The position numbers and the translations under genes are program-made. Positions 50,665 through 60,500 of a stretch of DNA of 64,000 nt are shown in pieces (within the stretch, counting starts at the first letter, position 1; each line of letters starts with the position of its first letter). The stretch is from contig NZ_SCKT01000001.1 of assembly GCF_014155765.1 (NCBI RefSeq), positions 620,001-684,000 of the forward strand. Direction: 5' to 3'. The stretch is from Pantoea dispersa (GTDB lineage: Bacteria > Pseudomonadota > Gammaproteobacteria > Enterobacterales > Enterobacteriaceae). Below the pieces are notes generated by a model that had not been told where the DNA came from, did no database searches, and saw only the letters and a list, made by a program, of their open reading frames with translations.

Positions 50665-51867
50665 TTAACGAAGGTTGACCAGGGTGTTAAGAATCTGGTC
50701 CTGCGTTTTGATGGTCTGGCTGTTGGCCTGATAGTTACGCTGGGCAACGATCATATTCACCAGCTCTTTACTCAGGTCGACGTTGGACGCTTCCAGCGCG
50801 CCGGAGGTCAGGTTGCCGTAGGTACCGGTGCCTGCCAGACCGACTGCCGCCTGGCCCGAGGAGTTGGTTGCCGACCAGACGTTATCGCCTTCGGACTTCA
50901 GCCCTTCCGGGTTAGAGAAACTCGCCAGCACAATCTGACCCAGCAGCTGGGTTTTCTGGTTGGAGTAAGTCCCGGTGATGGTGCCGTCGTCGTTGATGGT
51001 GTAGCTGGTCAGATCGCCCGGTGCATAGCCATCCTGGGTTGGGTTACCGAAGTTGGTTTTGCCGGTGTTCTGCTGCAGGCTGCCGAGCACGCTGAGGCTG
51101 ACCGCCTGGTTGGCCGCAGCACCGTTCGCACCCTGAATGGTCAGCGCCACGGTGCTGGCCGAGGTCAGGTTACCGCTGGTATCGAATACCATGTTGAAGT
51201 TACCGGCAGCCTGACCGGTGGTGGAATCAATCGCGTGCACCGTCCAGTTGTTGTCGGCCGTTTTGACGTAGTACAGATCCAGCGCGTGGTCGTTACCCTG
51301 CGAGTCGTACACGGTCACGGTGCTTTTGGCGTTGTAAGTATCCACGTTGGTTGCCGTGAACGCACCGCCGGTTGGCACCGCATCGGTTGAGTTCAGGTTG
51401 GATACCATGGTGGCGGTGGTGGTGGCACGTGCCGACATCTGGGTGGTCGGAATGCTCAGCGCGACCGGGTTGGCACCGGCCTGAATGGTTGGCGGGGTGC
51501 CGTTAGCCGGATAGCCGGTTACGGTCAGGCCCTGGGTGTTCACCAGGTTACGGTTTTCGTCCAGCGTGAACTGGCCGTTACGCGAATAGAACACGCCGCC
51601 GCTGGCGTCGGTCAGACGGAAGAAACCGTTGCCGCTCAGCGCCACGTCCAGCCCACGGCTGGTAGAGGTGGTGGTACCGTCGTTAAAGTTCTGAATCACC
51701 GCTGCGACTTTGGTACCCATACCCACGTTCGAACCGGCGAACATATCGGCAAACGCGATGGTGCTGGATTTAAAGCCGGCCGTCGCCGAGTTGGCGATGT
51801 TGTTACCAATAACGTCGAGGTTGCTGGAGGCAGCGCCCAGGCCGCTCACCGCTTGTGAAAATGACAT
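50665..51867 (-). CDS. flgE: Flagellar hook protein FlgE
   Basis: FlgE makes up the flagellar hook. The protein is 400 residues (E. coli 402). The N-terminus MSFSQAVSGLGAASSNLDVI, GNNIANSATAGFKSS and the C-terminus LVNMIVAQRNYQANSQTIKT are conserved; the middle, about 150-300, is Thr/Ser/Asn-rich and variable as in other hook proteins. Its assembly needs the FlgD scaffold encoded next to it. It lies 25 bases after flgD. Confidence 0.97.
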   Translation of the reverse strand: MSFSQAVSGLGAASSNLDVIGNNIANSATAGFKSSTIAFADMFAGSNVGMGTKVAAVIQNFNDGTTTSTSRGLDVALSGNGFFRLTDASGGVFYSRNGQFTLDENRNLVNTQGLTVTGYPANGTPPTIQAGANPVALSIPTTQMSARATTTATMVSNLNSTDAVPTGGAFTATNVDTYNAKSTVTVYDSQGNDHALDLYYVKTADNNWTVHAIDSTTGQAAGNFNMVFDTSGNLTSASTVALTIQGANGAAANQAVSLSVLGSLQQNTGKTNFGNPTQDGYAPGDLTSYTINDDGTITGTYSNQKTQLLGQIVLASFSNPEGLKSEGDNVWSATNSSGQAAVGLAGTGTYGNLTSGALEASNVDLSKELVNMIVAQRNYQANSQTIKTQDQILNTLVNLR

Positions 51868-51892
51868 GCTATTTCTCCTGCTAAGAGGTTAG

Positions 51893-52567
51893 TCAGAGAA
51901 TCTGACGAATTTCATCGAGGGTCGCGGAGCCCATGGTGCCGAGATCCAGTTTTGCGGTGTTATTCACGGTGCTGACGCCGTTGACATAGGCGTAGTTCAG
52001 CGGCTGTGCCACCAGTTGGGTGCTGCCATTGCTGGCGGCGAGTGAAACCGTATATTTGCCGTCCGGTGCGGCGCTGCCATCGTCCATCTTGCCGTCCCAC
52101 GAGAAGGTGTGAACGCCGGCGCTGAGACCGCCGAGATCGATGGAGCGCACTACGCTGCCGTTGCCATCTTTGATGGTGACGCTGGTGGCGGTCGACGCGG
52201 TGCCCAGCTCCACGCCAAACGGCGTGCTGGTGCCGCTGCCGACCAGCACCTGGCTGCCCTTCACCATCACGCCATGGCCGATCAGCGTTGAGCTCTGCAG
52301 CGACTGGCTGGTGCTGATCTGACCGGAGATCGATCCCAGCGTGGTATTGAGTTTTTCAATGCCGCTCAGGGTGTTGATCTGCGTCAGCTGGGTTGTCAGC
52401 TGACTGTTGTCCATTGGGTTAGTCGGGTCCTGATTTTTCAGCTGCGTCACCAGCATGTTCAGGAACTGGTTTTGCAGATCCTGCGCGCTGTTGCCGCTGC
52501 CGGTGCTGCTGCTGGAGCTGAGGACCGTGGGGTCGAGGTTGTCTTTAATCCCTACTGCAAGGCTCAT
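51893..52567 (-). CDS. flgD: Hook-cap scaffold protein FlgD
   Basis: FlgD caps the growing hook and is discarded when the hook is complete. The protein is 224 residues (E. coli 231). The N-terminal region has the conserved DLQNQFLNMLVTQLKNQDPTNPMDN, and the C-terminal part contains the FlgD Ig-like/tudor region (GLSAGVHTFSWDGKMDDGS). It lies between flgC and flgE with short gaps. Confidence 0.96.
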   Translation of the reverse strand: MSLAVGIKDNLDPTVLSSSSSTGSGNSAQDLQNQFLNMLVTQLKNQDPTNPMDNSQLTTQLTQINTLSGIEKLNTTLGSISGQISTSQSLQSSTLIGHGVMVKGSQVLVGSGTSTPFGVELGTASTATSVTIKDGNGSVVRSIDLGGLSAGVHTFSWDGKMDDGSAAPDGKYTVSLAASNGSTQLVAQPLNYAYVNGVSTVNNTAKLDLGTMGSATLDEIRQIL

Positions 52568-52579
52568 AATGCGTCTCCG

Positions 52580-52984
52580 TTACTGACCCATGGTGAGGGT
52601 TTTCATCATCATTGACTTCACCGTGTTCAGCACTTCGACGTTGGCCTGATAGCTGCGCGACGCGGACATGGTGTTAACGGTTTCGGCGACCACGTCGACG
52701 TTAGGCATTTTGACGTAGCCTTTCTGGTCAGCCAGCGGATTACCCGGGTCATACACCAGTTTGGCGGGCGTCGGGTCGTTCACGACACCGGCCACTTTGA
52801 CGCCGCCGGTGGCCGCGCCCTGAGCGGCATCGGTCTGGAAAATCACCTGCTTCGCCACGTACGGCTGGCCGTCCGGCCCGGTGACGCTGTCGGCGTTGGC
52901 CAGGTTACTGGCGCTGACGTTGAGCCGCTGTGACTGTGCGGTCATCGCAGAACCGGCGATATCAAAGATATTCAGCAATGCCAT
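52580..52984 (-). CDS. flgC: Proximal rod protein FlgC
   Basis: FlgC is a proximal rod protein. The protein is 134 residues, the E. coli length. [37 protein letters not shown] and the C-terminal [20 protein letters not shown] are the rod-family motifs. The gene starts two bases after flgB and ends 12 bases before flgD, so the genes are tightly packed. Confidence 0.97.
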   Translation of the reverse strand: MALLNIFDIAGSAMTAQSQRLNVSASNLANADSVTGPDGQPYVAKQVIFQTDAAQGAATGGVKVAGVVNDPTPAKLVYDPGNPLADQKGYVKMPNVDVVAETVNTMSASRSYQANVEVLNTVKSMMMKTLTMGQ

Positions 52985-52986
52985 GA

Positions 52987-53400
52987 TTATTGCCCCTGCA
53001 GAACGCTCATCATGCCTTTGATCTGGCTACTGATGAGGGTGAGATCGGTTTGGTATTTCAGGCTGTTATCCGCAAACTGCGTACGCTCGCGATCCATATC
53101 CACGGTGTTACCATCCGCGGCAGGCTGATCGGGAATGCGGTACAGCAGATCCAGTGCGGGCTGTGAGTTGGTCTGCGCTTCAATGTGACGTGATGACGTG
53201 ACATTGAGCGCCAGGCTGCTGCCTTCGGCACGGCCGTTCTGCATCACCTTGCTCAGCTGGCTGGCAAAGTCGATATCCCGCGCCTGGTAGCCCGGGGTAT
53301 CGGCGTTGGCAATGTTAGACGCCAGAATCTCCTGGCGCTGCGCCCGCAGGTTTAATGCTTCTGTACCAAATCGCAGCGCGGCATCGAGTTTGTCGAGCAT
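52987..53400 (-). CDS. flgB: Proximal rod protein FlgB
   Basis: FlgB is the most proximal rod protein and first gene of flgBCDEFGHIJ(KL). The protein is 137 residues (E. coli 138). The conserved N-terminal segment is [20 protein letters not shown] and [21 protein letters not shown]. The promoter lies in the 154-base gap shared with the divergent flgA, where an FlhDC-like palindrome is visible. Confidence 0.96.
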   Translation of the reverse strand: MLDKLDAALRFGTEALNLRAQRQEILASNIANADTPGYQARDIDFASQLSKVMQNGRAEGSSLALNVTSSRHIEAQTNSQPALDLLYRIPDQPAADGNTVDMDRERTQFADNSLKYQTDLTLISSQIKGMMSVLQGQ

Positions 53401-53456
53401 GCTTCCTCCGCGAATGAGAATTTCGAGCTGACAGCTTAATGGGACAAAAGCAAGGG

Positions 53457-53500
53457 CTATCGTCTGAATAGCAGCAAAAATCGTGGCTATTTTTCACCTT
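53457..53500. promoter_or_regulatory. FlhDC-like operator between flgB and flgA
   Basis: AATAGC (53467-53472) and GCTATT (53486-53491) form a perfect inverted repeat with 13 bases between. The right flank, GGCTATTTTTCACCTT, resembles the FlhDC box CGCTATTTCTGCCATT; the left flank is weaker. FlhDC boxes are two inverted A/T-rich 16-base sites with a 10-12 base spacer, which fits this geometry. It should drive flgA and flgB as class 2 genes. Confidence 0.65.
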
Positions 53501-53554
53501 GAATTTTTGGTGCGCGGAGTAGACTCAGTGCCATCTTTTCGACAGGAGGCGTTG

Positions 53555-54214
53555 ATGCGTACAACTTCTTCCCTGCTGGCCCTGCTGTGGCTGGCCTTCG
53601 CGACGCCCGGCTATGCCGCCGATCTCAGCGCGCAGCTGACTCAGTTCTTTCAGGCGCGCGATCCGCAGCACGCCGCCGGTATGACGGTGGTGGTCCGCAC
53701 GCCGCAGACGCAGTGGCCCGCCTGCGACACACCGCAGCTGCTGCTGCCGGGTAACAGTCGCCAGTGGGGCAATCTGAGCATTGCCGCCAGCTGCGGCCAG
53801 AATCGTCGCTATCTGCAGGTGCAGGTGCAGGTGACCGGCGAGTATCTGGTGGCCAATCGTCAGCTGGCGCGTGGCAGCAACGTCAGCGCCAGTGACTTCC
53901 GCCTGGAGAGTGGCCGGCTGGATACGCTGCCGGCGCGCGCGCTGCTCAGCAGCAGCAATCTGGCGGACGCCATTGCCCTGCGTGACATTGCGCCAGGCCA
54001 GCCGGTGACGGCCACCATGCTGCGCCAGCCGTGGCGGGTGAAAGCCGGTCAGAATGTGATGGTAATTGCCAGCGGCAACGGCTTTAATGCCAGCAGTGAA
54101 GGTCGTGCGTTAAACAACGCCAGCGCGGCGCAGACGGTGCGCGTGCGCATGAGCAATGGCCAGGTGGTAAGCGGTCGTGTCAGCGAGGATGGGAATATTC
54201 TGATATCGCTATAA
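53555..54214 (+). CDS. flgA: Flagellar P-ring assembly chaperone FlgA
   Basis: FlgA is a periplasmic chaperone for P-ring (FlgI) assembly. The protein is 219 residues from the ATG at 53555 (MRTTSSLLALLWLAFATPGYAA), the same length as in E. coli; AGGAGG lies before it. The signal peptide is cleaved after AYAA-like (GYAA). The C-terminal SAF domain is visible in LARGSNVSASDFRLESG and VRVRMSNGQVVSGRVSEDG. It is divergent from flgB. Confidence 0.96.
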   Translation: MRTTSSLLALLWLAFATPGYAADLSAQLTQFFQARDPQHAAGMTVVVRTPQTQWPACDTPQLLLPGNSRQWGNLSIAASCGQNRRYLQVQVQVTGEYLVANRQLARGSNVSASDFRLESGRLDTLPARALLSSSNLADAIALRDIAPGQPVTATMLRQPWRVKAGQNVMVIASGNGFNASSEGRALNNASAAQTVRVRMSNGQVVSGRVSEDGNILISL

Positions 54215-54219
54215 AGCGT

Positions 54220-54246
54220 TAAAGAACGCTGTTGTTCTGCCGATAG
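54220..54246 (+). promoter_or_regulatory. Sigma-28 (FliA) promoter of flgMN
   Basis: TAAAGAAC (54220-54227), exactly 11 bases, then GCCGATAG (54239-54246) match the FliA consensus TAAAGTTT-N11-GCCGATAA. It lies about 75 bases before the flgM start and right after the flgA stop. Confidence 0.8.
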
Positions 54247-54320
54247 AGATATCAACAATGATATTACCCTATGCTGACTCAGTTGGCTGATCCCCAACTG
54301 ACCCTAACAGGAGCCACACC

Positions 54321-54623
54321 ATGAGTATCGACAGAACGCAGCCTTTAAAACCGGTGAGCACTGTACAAACCCGTGACAGCAGCGACAACCAGGCAAAAGT
54401 GCGTCAGAACAGCGCACCGGCCACCAGCACCAGCCAGAATGGTGCGGAAGTGACGCTGAGTCCCGCTCAGGCGCAGCTGATGCAGCCGGGCAGCAAAGAT
54501 ATTAACACAGCGCGCGTAGAGCAGCTGAAGACCGCCATTCGTAATGGTGAATTGAAAATGGATACCGGTAAGATCGCCGATGCGCTGATCGCCGATACCA
54601 GGGCGTTTTTAGAGGGTAAATAG
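54321..54623 (+). CDS. flgM: Anti-sigma-28 factor FlgM
   Basis: FlgM binds and blocks FliA until the hook is complete, then is exported. The protein is 100 residues (E. coli 97), mostly polar and predicted disordered at the N-terminus, with a more helical C-terminal half ([20 protein letters not shown]) that in the family contacts sigma-28. The gene has an AACAGGAG ribosome binding site. A sigma-28 promoter precedes it, which closes the known feedback loop. flgN follows after five bases. Confidence 0.95.
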   Translation: MSIDRTQPLKPVSTVQTRDSSDNQAKVRQNSAPATSTSQNGAEVTLSPAQAQLMQPGSKDINTARVEQLKTAIRNGELKMDTGKIADALIADTRAFLEGK

Positions 54624-54628
54624 TCCCG

Positions 54629-55060
54629 ATGGATAATCTGCTGACCACCTTAGATAAAATGCAGGATGTGCTGAGTTCGCTTAACGTCGTGATGGATGAA
54701 GAGCAGCAGCAACTTTCTGCCGGACGGATTAATGGCAACCTGCTGCAGCGCATTACAGAAGATAAAAGCGCGCTGCTGACGACGTTGAATTATCTGGACG
54801 AGATGCGCCGCAAAACCGAGCTGTCGCTGGGTACCAAAGCGCCTTATCGTGGTCACAGTGATATCGCACGCCGCTGGCACAGTATTCAGCAACATACCCA
54901 GCGTCTGCGCGACGCCAATCAGCACAATGGCATGCTGTTGCAGCATCAGATGACCTTTACCGAACAGGCGCTGTCGGTGCTGAAACCGCATCAGACCCAG
55001 TCGTTCTACGGTCCGGACGGTCGTGGTTTAGGCCAGACCACGCTGAGCCGCAAAGGCTAA
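54629..55060 (+). CDS. flgN: Flagellar export chaperone FlgN
   Basis: FlgN is the export chaperone for FlgK and FlgL, both encoded nearby. The protein is 143 residues (E. coli 138) and mainly alpha-helical (MDNLLTTLDKMQDVLSSLN at the N-terminus). The start is close to the flgM stop, as in E. coli. A strong terminator lies 30 bases downstream, so flgMN form one transcript. Confidence 0.94.
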   Translation: MDNLLTTLDKMQDVLSSLNVVMDEEQQQLSAGRINGNLLQRITEDKSALLTTLNYLDEMRRKTELSLGTKAPYRGHSDIARRWHSIQQHTQRLRDANQHNGMLLQHQMTFTEQALSVLKPHQTQSFYGPDGRGLGQTTLSRKG

Positions 55061-55090
55061 ACGCAGCCGCGCTGCAGGTCCACTGAATCA

Positions 55091-55119
55091 GGGTCGCCCG
55101 CGCCGGGCGACCCTTTTTT
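55091..55119 (+). terminator. Terminator of flgMN
   Basis: GGGTCGCCCG (55091-55100), CGC, CGGGCGACCC (55104-55113) are perfect 10-bp arms followed by six T (55114-55119). It lies 30 bases after the flgN stop and precedes the convergent murJ stop. Confidence 0.93.
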
Positions 55120-55128
55120 ATTGTGCGC

Positions 55129-56667
55129 TCACACCGCCGTGCGGCGGGCAAAATCGCGCGGGCGGAAGCCCAGTAAACCGAGCATCACGAAGTAAGCGCC
55201 GCCGCCAATGGCGCACACCGCCGCCAGCCGCAGTAACCGCCACCACATCTGCCCCTCTTCCCACGCCGGCATCACCTGCAGAATGCCCAGCAGCGCAGCA
55301 GCCATCACCGCGACGGCGACCAGCAGACGCAGCAGGAAAGCGTGCCAGCCCGGCTGCGGCTGAAAGATTTGCTGTTTGCGCAGCTGCCAGTAGAGCAGCG
55401 CCGCATTCAGGCAGGCAGCCAGACCAATCGACAGCGACAGACCGGCGTGCTTCAGCGGGCCGATAAACGCCAGGTTCATCAGCTGCGTCATGATCAAGGT
55501 GGCGATAGCAATCTTTACCGGCGTTTTGATGTCCTGCCGCGAATAAAAGCCCGGCGCCAGCACTTTCACCACGATCAGCCCCATCAGCCCAACCGAATAG
55601 GCAATCAGCGCGCGCTGGGTCATCGCCGCATCAAAAGCGGTAAATTTGCCGTACTGGAACAGCGCCACGGTGAGCGGACCGGAAAGAATGCCCAGCGCAA
55701 CCGCGCTCGGCAGCGCCAGCAGGAAGCACAGACGCAGGCCCCAGTCCATCAGACGGGAATATTCATCGTGGTTGCCGCTGGCAAAACTCTTCGCCAGCGA
55801 CGGCAGCAGGATGGTGCCGAGCGCCACGCCCAGCACGCCAGAGGGAAACTCCATCAGACGATCGGCGTAGTACATCCACGACACCGAGCCGGAGACCAGA
55901 AACGAGGCGAAAATGGTATTGATGATCAGCGAGATCTGGCTCACCGATACGCCGAGAATCGCCGGGCCCATCTGGCGCATCACCCGCCACACGCCGGCAT
56001 CGCGCAGGTTGACGCGCGGCAGTACCAGCATGCCAATCTTTTTCAGGTGCGGCAGTTGATAAAACAGCTGCAGCAGCCCGCCCACGACCACTGCCCACGC
56101 CAGCGCCATCACCGGCGGATGGAAGTGCGGCGCGGCAAACAGCGCAAAGCCGATCATGCTGATATTCAGCAGCGTGGGCGCGAACGCCGGGACGGAGAAG
56201 CGGTTCCAGGTATTAAGAATCGCCCCGGCCAGCGACGCCAGCGAGATCAGCAGAATATAAGGAAAGGTGACGCGCAGCAGCGAACTGGTTAAGGCGAACT
56301 TGTCGGCTGTATCGGCAAAACCCGGCGCCGTCACCACAATCACCCAGGGCGCAGCGACCATGCCCAGCACTGTCACCACTGCCAGCACCAGCGTCAGCAG
56401 GCCTGATACATAGGCAACAAACACCCGCGTGGCGTCTTCGCCCTGCTTGCTTTTATATTCGGCAAGAATTGGCACGAAGGCCTGTGAAAAGGCGCCTTCG
56501 GCGAAAATACGGCGCAGCAGATTGGGCAGTTTGAACGCCACGAAAAAGGCATCGGTGGCCATGCCAGCCCCGAAAACGCGCGCCACAATGGCGTCGCGGG
56601 CAAAGCCCAGCACGCGGGAAAACAGGGTCATCGAACTGACCGCAGCCAGCGATTTCAGCAAATTCAT
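55129..56667 (-). CDS. murJ: Lipid II flippase MurJ
   Basis: MurJ (MviN) flips lipid II across the inner membrane and is essential for peptidoglycan synthesis. The protein is 512 residues (E. coli 511) with about 14 membrane helices, of the MOP superfamily. Its first conserved block is [20 protein letters not shown] and [20 protein letters not shown]; several Arg and Asp residues there line the cavity in known structures. It is convergent with flgN. The gap to mviM, upstream, is 121 bases. Confidence 0.97.
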   Translation of the reverse strand: MNLLKSLAAVSSMTLFSRVLGFARDAIVARVFGAGMATDAFFVAFKLPNLLRRIFAEGAFSQAFVPILAEYKSKQGEDATRVFVAYVSGLLTLVLAVVTVLGMVAAPWVIVVTAPGFADTADKFALTSSLLRVTFPYILLISLASLAGAILNTWNRFSVPAFAPTLLNISMIGFALFAAPHFHPPVMALAWAVVVGGLLQLFYQLPHLKKIGMLVLPRVNLRDAGVWRVMRQMGPAILGVSVSQISLIINTIFASFLVSGSVSWMYYADRLMEFPSGVLGVALGTILLPSLAKSFASGNHDEYSRLMDWGLRLCFLLALPSAVALGILSGPLTVALFQYGKFTAFDAAMTQRALIAYSVGLMGLIVVKVLAPGFYSRQDIKTPVKIAIATLIMTQLMNLAFIGPLKHAGLSLSIGLAACLNAALLYWQLRKQQIFQPQPGWHAFLLRLLVAVAVMAAALLGILQVMPAWEEGQMWWRLLRLAAVCAIGGGAYFVMLGLLGFRPRDFARRTAV

Positions 56668-56788
56668 AATGAGTGGCGCATCCTGAAAAGTGTCGGATAA
56701 ATGAGCAACTTAGCGCGGACATCCTGCGATGTCCGGCGATAGTCTACTGCTGCGGTGGGAAATGACCAGCATTGAGTGTTACAAGGGA

Positions 56789-57709
56789 TTATTCCTGTAC
56801 GGCGTCGCGCCACAGTTTTTCCACCAGACGCTGCGCCGCCAGCGCCTGTTCACCGCTGGTTTCAGGCATCGTCTGATTTTCCACGCACTGGATAAAATGG
56901 TGTGCCGCACCGCTGAAGCCACGCTGGGTCAGATGACTTTGCCACGCCGGCGGGACATCACTGCGCAGGCCACTAAGCGTCTCTTCACGCCAGTCGCGCA
57001 TCTCATTAATTTCGATGTAACGCCCATCGCAGATGGCGCTGACCACTTCACGCTGCGTGCCCGCGCGGCGATGCATACTGGTGGTAATTTGCAGCGATCC
57101 GGCTGAGAAATGGTGCTCACCGTAGAGCATTGCGCCGTCATCATGGGTGTCGATATGGCCGAGCTCCAGCCTGAGCTTGCCGCCGGCCAGCCACAGCGCA
57201 GTATCGACCACGTGCAGATAGTCATCCAGCAGGGTAAAGCGCAGGTCGTGCGGGCCGACGCTGTCTGCCCGGTGTTTCTCAATGCGCAGCGAGGACGCGC
57301 CCGGCAGCTGCGCTTTCAGCTGCTGGTAGCGCGGTGCAAAGCGCCGGTTGAAGGCCACCATCAGTTTGCGTTTGCGCTTTTCCGCCAGCGCCACCAGCGT
57401 CTCTGCCTGCTGCAGCGTTTCGGCCAGCGGCTTATCGACACAAACATCTTTACCGGCCAGCAGCAGCGCCTGCACTACCTCAAAATGGCTGGCGGTGCTG
57501 CTGTGTACAAACACCGCATCGCTGGCCGCCGCCAGCGCATCCAGCTGACTAAAATAAGGAATACGGTAACTGTCGCAGACCGGCTGCGCCCGCGCCTGGC
57601 TGGGCGAGAACGCGCCCACCAGCTGCCAGCCGCTGGCCTGCGCCAGCACCGGCAGCCAGGCTTTCTGCGCGATACCGCCAAGCCCCACCACACCAATACG
57701 CAGCGTCAT
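56789..57709 (-). CDS. mviM: Gfo/Idh/MocA family oxidoreductase MviM
   Basis: The protein is 306 residues (E. coli 307) from the ATG at 57709, MTLRIGVVGLGGIAQKAWLPVL, which opens the Rossmann NAD(P)-binding domain. The central CVDKPLAETLQQAETL segment carries the conserved EKP-type lysine of the family. The C-terminal domain is a mixed beta-sheet. Its substrate is unknown. It is between yceH, which ends one base before it, and murJ; the name comes from Salmonella virulence work and says little about its role. Confidence 0.92.
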   Translation of the reverse strand: MTLRIGVVGLGGIAQKAWLPVLAQASGWQLVGAFSPSQARAQPVCDSYRIPYFSQLDALAAASDAVFVHSSTASHFEVVQALLLAGKDVCVDKPLAETLQQAETLVALAEKRKRKLMVAFNRRFAPRYQQLKAQLPGASSLRIEKHRADSVGPHDLRFTLLDDYLHVVDTALWLAGGKLRLELGHIDTHDDGAMLYGEHHFSAGSLQITTSMHRRAGTQREVVSAICDGRYIEINEMRDWREETLSGLRSDVPPAWQSHLTQRGFSGAAHHFIQCVENQTMPETSGEQALAAQRLVEKLWRDAVQE

Positions 57710-57710
57710 T

Positions 57711-58355
57711 TCACGCCTCCCGCTGCAGCAGTTGCTGCAGCTGAGCATCAAGGCGCGCCACCTGCGCTTCCAACTGAGCAACGCGCACGGCCAGATCGTC
57801 TGATTCAGGCGACGCTGTGTGGCTGGCGGGTAGTTCGTCCGCCACCTCGCCGCCAAACAGGTGCATATAGCGGCTTTCACGCTTGCCCGGCTCGCGCGCC
57901 AGACGCACCACCATGGGGCCGTCGTCGCGCGTTGTCAGCCCCTCCAGCGTGCGTTCCACCTCGGCCATGTCCTGAAACTCATGCAGACGACCACTGCGGG
58001 TACGCAGTTCGCCCGGCGTCTGCACGCCGCGCAGGAACAGCAGCGTCAGCACCGCCACTTCGGCGGCATTCAGCTGCAGATTGCCAAACGCCGAGTTGCA
58101 GAAACGCTGTTCATATTTGCTGACACGCTGACCGAAACCGCTGTTAGCGGTGACCAGATGCTTTTTCACCAGCTCATCGAGCTGAGCCTGCACCTCGCTT
58201 TCGCTCAGGTTCATTACCGGCTCACGGTTAGATTTCTGATTACAGGCGGTGACCACGCCATTGAGGGATAACGGATATTGATCCGGCGTGGTGACCTGCT
58301 TCTCCAGCAGGCAGCCGATCACGCGCAATGCCTGCGCGGAGAGAGCCATCTTCAT
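57711..58355 (-). CDS. yceH: DUF480 family protein YceH
   Basis: The 214-residue protein has two winged-helix domains of the YceH/DUF480 family; conserved segments are [47 protein letters not shown] and LARFPGKRES-like [18 protein letters not shown]. The last 35 residues predict a coiled coil ([20 protein letters not shown]). E. coli YceH is of the same length and unknown function. It lies one base before mviM and 15 bases after rimJ. Confidence 0.9.
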   Translation of the reverse strand: MKMALSAQALRVIGCLLEKQVTTPDQYPLSLNGVVTACNQKSNREPVMNLSESEVQAQLDELVKKHLVTANSGFGQRVSKYEQRFCNSAFGNLQLNAAEVAVLTLLFLRGVQTPGELRTRSGRLHEFQDMAEVERTLEGLTTRDDGPMVVRLAREPGKRESRYMHLFGGEVADELPASHTASPESDDLAVRVAQLEAQVARLDAQLQQLLQREA

Positions 58356-58370
58356 TACGTGTTCCTTTTA

Positions 58371-58967
58371 TTATTGTCCGCGACGATCCGGGTTCCATTC
58401 GCGCCAGGTAAGCGCCGTCAGCACATGATCCTGCCAGCGGCCATCAATCAGTAAATAGTCTTTGGCGTAGCCCTCTTTTTCAAAACCGAGGCGCGCCAGC
58501 AAATCACCACTGCGCTGATTGTGCGGCATATAGTTGGCCATGATGCGATGAATGCGCTGCTGGCGTTGCATATAGCGAATCGCCGCCTGCAGCGCCTCAA
58601 ACATCATGCCCTGCCCCTGCCACTTCTCTCCCAGCGAGTAGCCGAGATAGCAGGCATGAAACGATCCGCGCAGCACATTGCTGAAGTTGGCGACGCCGCG
58701 CACTTCATGCTCTTCCGGGTCCATCAGCACAAAATAGAACGCGGAGCCCTGTTTATGCATGTCGGCAATTAAACCCAGGCGCGCCTGCCAGCCGGAAGGA
58801 TAACAGTGGCTCTCATCGCGCACCGGTTCCCAGGGTTTAAGAAAGGCGCGGTTTTCGGCGTAGTAATCCGCCAGACGCCAGGCATCGCGTTCATGTACTA
58901 AACGCACCACCAGACGATCGGTGGTAAGCCGCACGCGCGGGCCAGCAGAGCGATAGCCAAACATCAT
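58371..58967 (-). CDS. rimJ: Ribosomal protein S5 alanine N-acetyltransferase RimJ
   Basis: RimJ acetylates the N-terminal alanine of ribosomal protein S5. The protein is 198 residues (E. coli 194). The GNAT fold is visible, with CoA-binding region [20 protein letters not shown] and [23 protein letters not shown]. It is divergent from mdtH across 241 bases and upstream of yceH. Confidence 0.94.
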   Translation of the reverse strand: MMFGYRSAGPRVRLTTDRLVVRLVHERDAWRLADYYAENRAFLKPWEPVRDESHCYPSGWQARLGLIADMHKQGSAFYFVLMDPEEHEVRGVANFSNVLRGSFHACYLGYSLGEKWQGQGMMFEALQAAIRYMQRQQRIHRIMANYMPHNQRSGDLLARLGFEKEGYAKDYLLIDGRWQDHVLTALTWREWNPDRRGQ

Positions 58968-59208
58968 GACTCCTGAAATCCATAACGAAAGAAAGATGTA
59001 CGCCAGCGGCGTTACTTCTCACTATAACCGTCACCCCGGCTGCGGTAAAACCCCGCGCATCGCTCACGGCAATTGATTCCGATTAAGGATTAATTTCTCT
59101 TCAGGCTGGATAAAAAAATATCATCCTGAAAACGCTATTTTTCCCGCCGGAGCAGGCAGAAAATAGACCAGCTGGTCACTTTTCCTTCTCACTTGCTCAG
59201 GATTCAGC

Positions 59209-60411
59209 ATGTCACGGGTTGCGCGGGCACGACGCCTTGGAAAAACGTTTCTGTTAGTCGATAACATGCTGGTGGTAATGGGATTCTTTGTGGTGTTTCC
59301 CCTGATCTCCATTCACTTTGTGGAACAGCTTGGCTGGGCCGCGCTGCTGGTGGGCATTGCGCTCGGCCTGCGTCAGCTGATGCAGCAGGGGCTTGGTATC
59401 TTCGGTGGGGCGATTGCTGACCGTTTTGGCGCGCGGCCGCTGATTGTCACCGGCATGCTGATGCGTGCCGCTGGTTTCGCCTGTATGGCGCTGGCGCATC
59501 AGCCGTGGCTGCTGTGGCTGGCCTGCCTGCTGTCCGGACTGGGCGGCACGCTGTTCGATCCGCCACGCAGCGCGCTGGTGGTGAAACTGGTGCGGGCACG
59601 CGAGCGCGGACGCTTCTTTTCGCTGCTGATGATGCAGGACAGCGCCGGCGCGGTGCTGGGCGCGCTGATTGGCAGCTGGCTGCTGGCGTGGGATTTCCGT
59701 CTGGTGTGCTGGGTCGGTGCGGCGGTGTTTGTCGTCGCCGCCATCTTTAACGCCGTGTGGCTGCCAGCATGGCGCATCTCTACGGAGCGTATCGCCATGC
59801 GCGAGGGAATGCAGCGCGTGTGGCGCGACCGCCGTTTCCGCCTGTATGTCTTTACCCTGACCGGCTATTACATTCTCGCCGTGCAGGTGATGCTGATGCT
59901 GCCGGTCATGGTCAATCAGGTGGCGGGCGCACCGGCGGCGGTGAAGTGGATGTACGCGATTGAAGCGCTGCTGTCACTCAGCCTGCTCTATCCGCTGGCG
60001 CGCTGGAGTGAAAAGCGCTTCCGCCTGGAAACACGCCTGATGGCCGGACTGTTTCTGATGACCTTCAGCCTGCTGCCGGTTGGCATGACCGATTCGCTGC
60101 CGTCGCTGTTTTTGCTGATCGCCGTCTTCTATCTCGGATCGATCATCGCTGAACCGGCGCGTGAAACCCTGAGTGCCTCCCTGGCCAGCGCCCGGGCACG
60201 CGGCAGCTACATGGGGTTCAGCCGGCTCGGTCTGGCAATTGGCGGGCTGATTGGCTACTCCGGTGGCGGCTGGATGTTCGATATGGGCCAGCAGCTGGCC
60301 CTGCCGGAGCTGCCGTGGATGCTGCTCAGCACCGTCGGTATGATCACGCTGCTGGCGCTATGGTGGCAGTTCCAGCCGCGCCAGGTGGCACCAGCGATCT
60401 TCAGCAGCTAG
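59209..60411 (+). CDS. mdtH: MFS multidrug transporter MdtH
   Basis: MdtH is a 12-helix major-facilitator exporter of the inner membrane; the E. coli protein is linked to quinolone resistance when overproduced. The protein is 400 residues (E. coli 402). The MFS motif-A region is [18 protein letters not shown], after the second helix, and the second half repeats a similar pattern. The start is close to the E. coli one ([20 protein letters not shown]). grxB follows 89 bases downstream on the same strand. Confidence 0.93.
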   Translation: MSRVARARRLGKTFLLVDNMLVVMGFFVVFPLISIHFVEQLGWAALLVGIALGLRQLMQQGLGIFGGAIADRFGARPLIVTGMLMRAAGFACMALAHQPWLLWLACLLSGLGGTLFDPPRSALVVKLVRARERGRFFSLLMMQDSAGAVLGALIGSWLLAWDFRLVCWVGAAVFVVAAIFNAVWLPAWRISTERIAMREGMQRVWRDRRFRLYVFTLTGYYILAVQVMLMLPVMVNQVAGAPAAVKWMYAIEALLSLSLLYPLARWSEKRFRLETRLMAGLFLMTFSLLPVGMTDSLPSLFLLIAVFYLGSIIAEPARETLSASLASARARGSYMGFSRLGLAIGGLIGYSGGGWMFDMGQQLALPELPWMLLSTVGMITLLALWWQFQPRQVAPAIFSS

Positions 60412-60500
60412 TTTGCCGGTTCAGGCGTTCTCTTCCATACTTCCCGCACGTCCGGAAAAAGGGTGACCTCCGTCACCCTGAGAATCACAGGAGAAACGGG

